Both the position numbers and the translations under genes were made by a program. Shown here one piece after another: positions 1-4,891 of a DNA stretch of 5,883 nucleotides. The notes under the pieces are model-generated. The model saw only the letters and a program-made list of their open reading frames with translations, made no database searches and had not been told where the DNA came from. Source of the DNA: Streptomyces speibonae (GTDB lineage Bacteria > Actinomycetota > Actinomycetes > Streptomycetales > Streptomycetaceae); NCBI GenBank assembly GCA_000715605.1, contig KL568547.1, forward strand, positions 55,877-61,759, written 5' to 3'. Position 1 is the first letter of the stretch, and every line of letters begins with the position of its first letter.

Positions 1-10
1 GCGGGCAGTC

Positions 11-65
11 GTGCCTCCCCCAGTGCCTGAAGGGCCTGGGGAGAAGCCGAGAGCGGGGGAGGCAC
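11..65. repeat. Large inverted repeat with competing hairpins
   Basis: Positions 11-21 (GTGCCTCCCCC) are perfectly complementary to 55-65 (GGGGGAGGCAC), giving an 11-bp stem around 33 nt. The segment also contains two competing folds. One is 18-23/36-41 (CCCCAG/CTGGGG), continued by 25-27/33-35 with T24 bulged and a 5-nt loop. The other is 53-58/65-70 (GCGGGG/CCCCGC) with a 6-nt loop. It lies beyond the end of the leftward operon. It could be a second terminator, the terminator of a gene lying left of the window, or a dispersed extragenic palindrome of the kind common between actinomycete genes. The pairing is read directly from sequence; the role is inferred. Confidence 0.6.
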
Positions 66-105
66 CCCGCTGGCGCCGGGCTGCGCGACTTCCCCCGGCC
101 CACAC

Positions 106-135
106 CAACGCCGGTGCCCGAGGACACCGGCGTTG
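106..135 (-). terminator. Probable transcription terminator of the exporter operon
   Basis: A perfect 11-bp stem, 106-116 (CAACGCCGGTG) with 125-135 (CACCGGCGTTG), encloses an 8-nt loop. On the minus strand it begins 13 nt after the exporter stop codon, where an intrinsic terminator is expected. No T-run follows it; actinomycete terminators often lack one. The symmetric stem could also stop a rightward transcript. Confidence 0.75.
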
Positions 136-148
136 CTACGGCCCGGAT

Positions 149-1399
149 TCAGCTCCGGCTGTGTGCCAGCACCTCCGTCGGCTGCGCGTCCCCCGCGGGG
201 GACGACACCGCACCCGGCGCCGTCAGATACCGCGTCGCCCACACCGCCGGCAGCGCCACCACCAGCGCGATCATCGCCACCAGTGGCACCTCCTCCGCGC
301 CGTACGACGACAGCGCCCAGCCCCCCAGCGCCGCGCCCAGCGCGATCCCCGCGTTCGCCGCCGACGCGCCCAGCGTCGCCGCGAGGTCCCGGCCCTCGCC
401 GGCGAGGGAGATCACCCGCAGCTGGAGGGAGGGCGTGACGCCGAAGCCCACCAGTCCCCAGACCGCCAGCAGCACCCCCGCCAGGACGGCGTTGGTCCCG
501 AAGACCCACAGCGCACCCAGCGTCGCGACGAGGACGACGTTGCCGACCAGCAGCGTGTTCGAGGGATCCCGGTCGGCGAACCGTCCGCCGCCGAACGTGC
601 CGATCGCGCTCGCGACACCGAAGAGCAGCAGGAACGCGCCCACCGCCCCGGACGGGATCCCGGTGACGTCCTCCACGTACGGGGTGAGATACGTGAAGGC
701 GACGAACTGCGAGCCCATCAGCAGCAGATACGTGCCCAGCATGGCCAGCACCCGGGGCGCGAAGGCGTGCCGCGCCTGCGCGCGGAGTTCGCCCGTGCCG
801 GAGGTGGTGACGGCCGGCACGGTGAGCAGCACGGCGAGCAGGGCGAGCAGGCCGAGGACGGCGACGCCGAGGAACGTGGCCTGCCAGCCCAGGTTCTGCC
901 CGAGGACCGTACCGACGGGGACGCCGAGCACCGTGGCCACGGAGATGCCGCCGAAGACCAGGCCGACGGCCTGGCCCCGGTGCTCGGGGGCCACCAGCCC
1001 GGTCGCGACGGTCGTCGCCGCGCCGACGAACAGCCCGTGCAGGGCACCGCACAGCAGCCGGGCGACGAACACCAGCCCGAACACCGTGCCGGCGACGGCC
1101 CCGACGTTGCCGGCGACGAACACCGCCAGGGTGAGCCACAGCAGCGTGCGCCGGGGCAGCCGCATGGTCGCCGCGGTGAGCAGCGGACCGCCCAGCGCGA
1201 TGCCCAGCGCGTAGGCGGTGACGAGGAGTCCGGCGGTGCCCTCGGAGATGCCCAGGTCGTCGGCGATGAGGGTCAGCACACCCACGATGACGAGCTCCGC
1301 CGTACCGATGACGAACGCGCCCAGCCCCAGCGTGGCCAGGGCCAGGCGGTTGCCGCGTCCGCCGCCGGACGGGACGGGCCGGCTCCCGGCGGCCGCCAT
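149..1399 (-). CDS. MFS transporter, AraJ/DHA1-type drug exporter
   Basis: Predicted 416-residue inner-membrane protein of the major facilitator superfamily with about 12 hydrophobic helices, the usual size for DHA1 proton-drug antiporters. The first helix region (about 20-45) has the pattern FVIGTAELVIVGVL, typical of the AraJ/CmlR-like branch. A motif-A equivalent follows at about 70-84 (GGPLLTAATMRLPRR), with the basic cluster after helix 2. A proline/glycine-rich motif-C-like stretch lies in helix 5 (about 151-168, GISVATVLGVPVGT). A second loop motif, GGRFADRD, sits at about 271-278 between the two halves. The frame stays open upstream to 1582, but ATG at 1399 is chosen because GGAG (1408-1411) lies 8 nt upstream and because it shares one base with the preceding lipoprotein stop (TGATG), implying translational coupling. 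Export of a small hydrophobic compound is inferred; the substrate cannot be read from sequence. Confidence 0.93.
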   Translation of the reverse strand: MAAAGSRPVPSGGGRGNRLALATLGLGAFVIGTAELVIVGVLTLIADDLGISEGTAGLLVTAYALGIALGGPLLTAATMRLPRRTLLWLTLAVFVAGNVGAVAGTVFGLVFVARLLCGALHGLFVGAATTVATGLVAPEHRGQAVGLVFGGISVATVLGVPVGTVLGQNLGWQATFLGVAVLGLLALLAVLLTVPAVTTSGTGELRAQARHAFAPRVLAMLGTYLLLMGSQFVAFTYLTPYVEDVTGIPSGAVGAFLLLFGVASAIGTFGGGRFADRDPSNTLLVGNVVLVATLGALWVFGTNAVLAGVLLAVWGLVGFGVTPSLQLRVISLAGEGRDLAATLGASAANAGIALGAALGGWALSSYGAEEVPLVAMIALVVALPAVWATRYLTAPGAVSSPAGDAQPTEVLAHSRS

Positions 1400-1878
1400 C
1401 AGGCGTACTCCAGGTCGAGCTGCCCGATGAGGCCGTCCCGCTCGGTGAACTCGTAGGTGGCGCGGAAGCCGTCGCCGCTCTCCCCGCGGTGCGCGAACCG
1501 CAGCAGCAGTGTGGTGCCGTCGCTCTTGGGGGTGTCGTCGAGGACGGTCAGCCGGCCGCCGATGACCTCGTCGGCGGCCCACTGACGGATCTCCTCCCGG
1601 CCCCGGAAGGTGCGCCCGGGCTCGTTGAGCACGGCGTCCTCGTGGAACGCGGCGGCGAGCGCCTCGACGTCCTCGGCGGCCACGGCGTCCACATAGCGCT
1701 GGGCGACGGGGTTGTTCGCGGGCTTGCCGGACTTCCCGGCGCTCCCGGAACCGGCGGCGGACGCGGACGCGGTCACCCGTGTCCCGGCGTCGTCGGCCGG
1801 GGTGTCGTCGTCGGAGCCGGAGCAGGCCGTGAGCAGCGCGGCCGTCACGGCGAGTGGGGCGATGATGCGGTGGCGCAT
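1399..1878 (-). CDS. Lipoprotein with SnoaL/NTF2-like domain
   Basis: Predicted 159-residue exported lipoprotein. The N-terminus has basic residues (MRHR), a hydrophobic core and a lipobox L-T-A-C, so lipidation is expected at Cys19. A Ser/Ala/Gly/Asp-rich linker (about 20-56) then tethers the mature domain outside the membrane. Residues 57-159 fit a SnoaL/DUF4440-type NTF2-like fold: helix with RYVDAVAAEDVEALAAAF, then HEDAVLNEPG, then FRGREEIRQWAADE, then beta strands ending in LDLEYA. The family includes polyketide cyclases, isomerases and non-catalytic ligand-binding proteins, and I cannot tell which this is. The start is ATG at 1878 with GGGAG (1885-1889) 6 nt upstream. The gene follows the isomerase-like gene by 50 bp and overlaps the exporter by one base, so the three are probably co-transcribed. 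Inferred roles are binding or converting a small molecule at the cell surface beside the exporter. Confidence 0.88.
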   Translation of the reverse strand: MRHRIIAPLAVTAALLTACSGSDDDTPADDAGTRVTASASAAGSGSAGKSGKPANNPVAQRYVDAVAAEDVEALAAAFHEDAVLNEPGRTFRGREEIRQWAADEVIGGRLTVLDDTPKSDGTTLLLRFAHRGESGDGFRATYEFTERDGLIGQLDLEYA

Positions 1879-1928
1879 TGTCTTCTCCCGAAGCTGTGGA
1901 GAAACGCGGACGGATGCCGTCGGCGCCC

Positions 1929-2237
1929 TCAGACCTTGTAGCGCTGCTTGACGTCGTCGGCGAAGCCCAGGTAGTCGCGGAGCGGCCACACCTGCTCGAA
2001 CTCCAGGTACTCGCGCATCGGCAGCCGGCCGAGCGCGGTCCGGTCGAGTTCCTCGGCGTCCGGCGAGTCGATGATGGCGATGACGCGCTTCTGCGCGGCG
2101 ACCTTCCAGATGCCCACGCAGAAACCCGAGTCGACGGTCTCCTGGGCGTGTTCCGCTTCGTCCTGCTCGATCTCCCAGAGTTCGTCGAGGGATATACGGC
2201 CTTCGTGGTTCCACTTCATCTGGACATAGAAGAGCAC
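1929..2237 (-). CDS. Muconolactone delta-isomerase family protein
   Basis: Predicted 102-residue cytoplasmic protein with the size and layout of muconolactone isomerase, a ferredoxin-like alpha/beta fold that forms oligomers in characterised members. Recognisable blocks are the N-terminal strand MLFYVQM, helix 16-37 rich in Glu/Asp (DELWEIEQDEAEHAQ), strand IWKVAAQKRVIAIID (43-57), SPDAEELDRTALGRLPM (58-74) and EYLEFEQVWPL (76-86). The classical enzymes begin MLFHVKM, so the fourth residue differs here (Tyr for His). True isomerases act in the beta-ketoadipate branch of catechol catabolism, but no other gene of that pathway is present, so the actual substrate is open. Start GTG at 2237 is preferred over ATG at 2219 because AAAGGGAG precedes it by 5 nt and it restores the family N-terminus. 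It is probably the first gene of a unit with the lipoprotein and exporter. Confidence 0.85.
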   Translation of the reverse strand: MLFYVQMKWNHEGRISLDELWEIEQDEAEHAQETVDSGFCVGIWKVAAQKRVIAIIDSPDAEELDRTALGRLPMREYLEFEQVWPLRDYLGFADDVKQRYKV

Positions 2238-2242
2238 GGCAA

Positions 2243-2250
2243 CTCCCTTT
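2243..2250 (-). promoter_or_regulatory. Ribosome binding site fixing a GTG start
   Basis: The minus strand reads AAAGGGAG, then 5 nt (TTGCC), then GTG at 2237. This strong Shine-Dalgarno sequence decides for the GTG start of the isomerase-like gene. The downstream ATG at 2219 has no comparable site. Confidence 0.8.
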
Positions 2251-2260
2251 TCTCGACAGG

Positions 2261-2282
2261 CCGGTTCCGGCACGAGAACCGG
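2261..2282 (-). repeat. Hairpin in the leader of the isomerase-like gene
   Basis: A perfect 7-bp inverted repeat, 2261-2267 (CCGGTTC) with 2276-2282 (GAACCGG), encloses an 8-nt loop. It overlaps a tandem ACCGGG repeat (2278-2289). It sits 61 nt after the LtrA-family stop codon and about 10 nt upstream of the next gene's ribosome binding site. It could be a weak terminator for the upstream gene, an operator, or an mRNA stability element. There is no T-run. The rest of the 2238-2343 gap shows no convincing -35/-10 pair. Confidence 0.5.
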
Positions 2283-2343
2283 GACCGGGTTTCCGTAGCA
2301 GGATGGGAGAGAAAACGTCCGGCGGCCAAGGAACGTATTTCTA

Positions 2344-3555
2344 CTATCTGACCTCTCCGGGAATTCCCCGGCAGATGTCACCGCTCCGTACGGTCCAGCG
2401 GTGATCGCTGTAGAGGGCGGTGACAATCACCAGTCCGAGGAAGGCGACTTCGACGACGGCCGCCAGATAATGCCCCACCGGAACGGCCAGGGCGGCGACG
2501 CACGCGGCCACGTAATGGAACCGCTGCGGGCCGATCTTGAGAATGCCGTGGAACCAGGCGATTCCGGCGAGGTAGAGGGAGACACCGCCGGCCAGCGCCA
2601 GGGACGGTGTCAGCGGGAGCACCCCGAAGGGCTCGGTGATCGTCTTCTTGATGGCCGCCGCGATCAGGATGAGCCCGAGGAGCATCGGGATGTGGGCGTA
2701 GAAGAAGGCGGACAGCGCCAGCGCCGAGCGTTCGGCCGGGTCCTTGCAGTCCAGGGCCCACTCGGCGCGCCGGGCCTTCTCCGACTCGTCGAAGTACACC
2801 CACCACAGACACGCCGGTATGACGAAGATCAGTACGGCGGTGGTGACCACGGAGAGCCCCGCGTGCCGGCCGTCGGTGCCCACGCCGAGTGCCAGGAACG
2901 AGTCGCCCAGGGCGATGATCATGAGGAGCCCGTGCCGCTCCACGAAGTGCCCGGACTTCAGGGAGAACCCGGACACTCCGTTGATGTAGGGAGCCACGAT
3001 CTCCAGGGCGACCGCGCTGCTCCAGCACACGTACACCGCGGGCCCGTCGAGCAGGCCGGCGCAGATCACCAGGAGAGCGGCCACGATGTGGAAGGGCGCG
3101 ATGCGCAGCATGTTCCGCGCGGCCATCGGACCGCCGAACGCGAACAGCAGCGCATGCACGCTGACGATCACGAGATACCCCGCGCCGAAGGCGACACCGT
3201 CCCCGTCGAACGCGTTCGGCGTGGTCAGGCCGAGCACGAGGAACGCCGCCATGCCCAGCAGCAGAAGCAGCCGGTGCCGTTTGCGGTGCGGCGGCAGATG
3301 GTTGGTGAGCCAGGCGTAACCGCCGTACATCCACCACAGCAGCCAGAAGATCAGGAATACCTGCGCCGCGCCCCGTGCCGTCATGTCCTGGGCGAGCAGC
3401 CGGGCGAGCTGCGTGAAATTGAAGACGAAGGCGAGGTCGAAGAACAGCTCGAGTGTGGTCACCCGGGCGTCATTGGTGTTCGGGACCGGAACCGCGGCGA
3501 CCCGAACGTCTTCGGAAGCGTCCACTGCACGCACATTCGGCGGAACCTGAGACAT
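2344..3555 (-). CDS. LtrA family (low temperature requirement A) membrane protein
   Basis: Predicted 403-residue polytopic membrane protein with roughly ten hydrophobic segments, matching the LtrA family in length and signature. The first conserved block is VTTLELFFDLAFVFNFTQL (32-50), at the start of helix 1. The second is HFVERHGLLMIIALGDS (203-219). Loops between helices carry clusters such as HRKRHR and DESEKARRAEW. The family is named after a Listeria locus reported to be needed for growth in the cold; its biochemical role is not established, so none is assigned. The usual GES of the second block is GDS here. The gene ends in tandem stops (TAGTAG, 2346-2341). ATG at 3555 is the first start in frame but has no Shine-Dalgarno sequence next to it. 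GTG codons at residues 8, 11 and 32 are alternatives without better sites. The hydrolase gene ends 81 bp upstream. Confidence 0.9.
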   Translation of the reverse strand: MSQVPPNVRAVDASEDVRVAAVPVPNTNDARVTTLELFFDLAFVFNFTQLARLLAQDMTARGAAQVFLIFWLLWWMYGGYAWLTNHLPPHRKRHRLLLLLGMAAFLVLGLTTPNAFDGDGVAFGAGYLVIVSVHALLFAFGGPMAARNMLRIAPFHIVAALLVICAGLLDGPAVYVCWSSAVALEIVAPYINGVSGFSLKSGHFVERHGLLMIIALGDSFLALGVGTDGRHAGLSVVTTAVLIFVIPACLWWVYFDESEKARRAEWALDCKDPAERSALALSAFFYAHIPMLLGLILIAAAIKKTITEPFGVLPLTPSLALAGGVSLYLAGIAWFHGILKIGPQRFHYVAACVAALAVPVGHYLAAVVEVAFLGLVIVTALYSDHRWTVRSGDICRGIPGEVR

Positions 3556-3562
3556 GGCCGCA

Positions 3563-3593
3563 AAGGTAACCGCGCCCCTCGGCGGCCCGGCAA
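3563..3593 (-). promoter_or_regulatory. Candidate promoter for a leaderless LtrA-family mRNA
   Basis: On the minus strand TTGCCG (3593-3588) and TACCTT (3568-3563) are separated by 19 nt. TACCTT fits the TANNNT -10 pattern and ends 7 nt before the ATG, so transcription would begin at or within a base or two of the start codon. This agrees with the lack of a ribosome binding site. The 19-nt spacer is long and the -35 matches only 4 of 6, so this is tentative. Confidence 0.35.
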
Positions 3594-3636
3594 AGAGGTC
3601 TTACGGACATTCTGAGGTCGTGAACGTCCCCGCCGG

Positions 3637-4536
3637 TCAGAGGAATTCGCCGAAGTGCCGGCCGGCCTCGGTCAGCGCGATCGTCACCTGCGGCTCCTGG
3701 TCGTAGAAGTCGAACTGGCTGCCCGTCGTCCAGTGCAGCCGCTTCTTTCCGGCGAGGGCCTCGTGGAAGCGGCGGGCGCCGTCCGGGATCGCCGCGTCCG
3801 GGCTGTGCACCAGCAGGACCGGCCGGTCGATGCGCGGGGCCAGCGCGATGGCGTCGAAACCGAGCCACTGCGGCCAGGCCATCACCGCGAACCGGTTGGG
3901 CCAGGCGGGGACGCCGCCGCGCTCGGGGTTGAGGTAGAAGTCGATGTCGTACGGCAGCGCGGCGCGCGGGTCGTGCCCGCTCACCATGGGCACGTACTCC
4001 ACCTCGCCGGTGCTCTCGTACACGGACCGCGCCGCACGGCCGGCGTCGAGACGGCGCGCCACCTCGGCGTCACCGCCGTAGGCGTCGCGGCAGATGTCCG
4101 CGTCGTGCAGCCACGGCGCCACCAGGGCCAGGGCGCGCACCCGCTCGTCCTCGGCGGCGGCCGCGGAGACGTACATGGCGCCCGCGCAGATGCCGAGCGC
4201 GCCCACGCGCCCGGCGTCGACGCGCGGATGCCCGGTCAGGAACGTCACCGCCTGCCGGATGTCGTCCGTCTTCGCCCCGGGCGACTCGGTGTCGCGGGGC
4301 TCCCCGCCCGACGCGCCGAATCCGGTGAAGTCGAAGGAGAGCGCGGCGTATCCGAGCCGGGCCAGGCGTTCGGCGTAGCGGTCGGCCATCTGCTCCTTGA
4401 CGCTGGTCCAGGTGCCGGCGACGACGACGGCGGGCAGCGGTGCGGGGGCGCCGCCGGACGGGGCGTCGGGCAGGAAGAGGTTGCCTGCCAGGCGCGCCCG
4501 GGTGCCGGGGACGACGACGTGTTCGCGCTGGGTCAT
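3637..4536 (-). CDS. Alpha/beta hydrolase with cysteine nucleophile (YcjY/dienelactone hydrolase-like)
   Basis: Predicted 299-residue soluble alpha/beta-hydrolase with no signal peptide. Blocks in order: strand and oxyanion region VVVAGTWTSVKEQ (37-49); LARLGYAALSFDFTGFGASGG (58-78), typical of the COG1073/YcjY-like group; nucleophile elbow LGICAGA (114-120) with Cys117 in place of serine; and the acid region VLLVHSPDAAIPDG (240-253), probably Asp247. The C-terminal block that normally supplies the catalytic histidine reads GSQFDFYDQ (272-280), with Gln274 where His is usually found. His268 is the nearest alternative. A GxCxG elbow is also seen in dienelactone hydrolases. Hydrolysis of an ester, lactone or thioester is inferred; the substrate is unknown. 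Start ATG at 4536 is chosen because AAGGGA (4548-4543) lies 6 nt upstream and the preceding in-frame sequence to 5028 does not look like this family. It is divergent from the secreted lactonase-like gene. Confidence 0.88.
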   Translation of the reverse strand: MTQREHVVVPGTRARLAGNLFLPDAPSGGAPAPLPAVVVAGTWTSVKEQMADRYAERLARLGYAALSFDFTGFGASGGEPRDTESPGAKTDDIRQAVTFLTGHPRVDAGRVGALGICAGAMYVSAAAAEDERVRALALVAPWLHDADICRDAYGGDAEVARRLDAGRAARSVYESTGEVEYVPMVSGHDPRAALPYDIDFYLNPERGGVPAWPNRFAVMAWPQWLGFDAIALAPRIDRPVLLVHSPDAAIPDGARRFHEALAGKKRLHWTTGSQFDFYDQEPQVTIALTEAGRHFGEFL

Positions 4537-4579
4537 GAGGGGTCCCTTCGATGGTGGGGCCGGGGCGGGTCCGGTCAGG

Positions 4580-4608
4580 ACGTTCGCGGCTCGCGCGGGC
4601 GCGGTCAA
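4580..4608 (-). promoter_or_regulatory. Candidate promoter of the hydrolase gene
   Basis: On the minus strand TTGACC (4608-4603, 5 of 6 matches to TTGACA) is followed after 17 nt by GAACGT (4585-4580), a weak -10. The start codon is 43 nt further on. An inverted repeat covers the -35. Confidence 0.35.
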
Positions 4609-4617
4609 CGAAACCGC
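4601..4617. promoter_or_regulatory. Inverted repeat over the hydrolase -35 (possible operator)
   Basis: GCGGT (4601-4605) and ACCGC (4613-4617) form a 5-bp inverted repeat with a 7-nt spacer. It covers the TTGACC candidate -35 box on the minus strand, a position suited to repression. The arms are short, so chance occurrence in GC-rich DNA is possible. Confidence 0.3.
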
Positions 4618-4638
4618 TGGGACTTCCTGTGGTCGCCC

Positions 4639-4652
4639 TCCGGGGCCCCGGA
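4639..4652. repeat. Perfect 14-bp palindrome
   Basis: TCCGGGGCCCCGGA equals its own reverse complement. It lies upstream of the candidate hydrolase promoter and abuts the first CGGAAT repeat. It may be a dimeric regulator site. Confidence 0.5.
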
Positions 4653-4704
4653 ATGAAACGGAATCGGCCATACCATGCGGAATCCGTTGCGTCACATACG
4701 GAAG
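4649..4704. repeat. Helically phased CGGAA repeats
   Basis: CGGAAT occurs at 4649-4654, 4659-4664 and 4678-4683, and CGGAAG at 4699-4704. The starts are 10, 19 and 21 bp apart, close to whole DNA turns, so all copies face the same side. The third copy is part of CGGA-A-TCCG (4678-4686). The array is upstream of the hydrolase candidate promoter and looks like a regulator-binding array; this is an inference. Confidence 0.4.
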
Positions 4705-4806
4705 TCGGCCCTTTCGCGCAGTGCGTTGTCGGCCACCGTCCGGGCACCCCTGGAGCGCACTCCACCTGCCCTTTTCTCCGCGGCGGGCCCAACGATCCCT
4801 CCTTTT

Positions 4807-4816
4807 CGGACGTCCG
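4807..4816. repeat. Perfect 10-bp palindrome CGGACGTCCG
   Basis: The sequence is self-complementary over 10 bp. It lies about 75 bp upstream of the SMP-30-like start codon, just upstream of the candidate -10 at 4837, where it would cover the -35 region. Confidence 0.35.
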
Positions 4817-4836
4817 GCACCGCAGCGCTTCGGCCA

Positions 4837-4842
4837 TACAGT
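4837..4842 (+). promoter_or_regulatory. Candidate -10 box for the SMP-30-like gene
   Basis: TACAGT fits TANNNT and stands 49 nt before the ATG at 4892. The -35 position (CCGGCA, 4814-4819, 17-nt spacing) is poor, which would suit an activator-dependent promoter or mean that this is not the promoter. Confidence 0.25.
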
Positions 4843-4856
4843 CCCGCAGCACCACA

Positions 4857-4872
4857 GACGTTTCGTCACGTC
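4857..4872 (+). promoter_or_regulatory. Inverted repeat in the SMP-30-like leader
   Basis: GACGT (4857-4861) and ACGTC (4868-4872) form an inverted repeat with a 6-nt spacer. An alternative pairing is GACG-TTT-CGTC (4857-4867). It lies between the candidate -10 and the ribosome binding site, so it could be an operator or an RNA hairpin. Confidence 0.3.
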
Positions 4873-4891
4873 CTTCCGAAAGGGGACCCTC

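Larger units (their letters stand above)
4537..4891. other. Divergent intergenic region of 355 bp, rich in palindromes
   Basis: No gene is supported here. The region must carry promoters for both the hydrolase (leftward) and the SMP-30-like gene (rightward). Besides the elements listed separately, a 10-bp direct repeat TCGGCCATAC occurs at 4664-4673 and 4829-4838. A second possible leftward promoter is GTGACG (4695-4690), 17 nt, TATGGC (4672-4667). The length and density of symmetric motifs suggest regulator binding, but no known operator was recognised. Confidence 0.6.

Noticed and set aside
1..30. Possible end of a plus-strand gene (frame ending TGA at 28-30)
   Set aside because: Only nine codons are visible and the stop lies inside a hairpin. 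There is too little sequence to support a gene.
11..1456. 481-residue plus-strand open frame
   Set aside because: It lies antisense to the exporter and the lipoprotein end. It is Arg/Gln/Gly-rich without any family motif, as expected of a shadow frame in GC-rich DNA.
1400..1582. Upstream extension of the exporter to 1582
   Set aside because: The extra 61 residues are Arg/Pro-rich, overlap the lipoprotein in another frame, and lack a membrane helix. ATG at 1399 has a ribosome binding site and a coupled stop.
2238..2426. Upstream extension of the isomerase-like gene to 2426
   Set aside because: It would begin at TTG inside the LtrA-family gene and add sequence not found in the family. GTG at 2237 has a strong ribosome binding site and gives the normal N-terminus.
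2401..3615. 404-residue plus-strand open frame over the LtrA-family gene
   Set aside because: The composition is low-complexity and charged with no domain, while the minus-strand frame has clear family signatures and membrane helices.
3655..4656. 333-residue plus-strand open frame over the hydrolase
   Set aside because: It is antisense to a frame with ordered alpha/beta-hydrolase motifs and is itself rich in Gly/Arg/Val without a recognisable fold.
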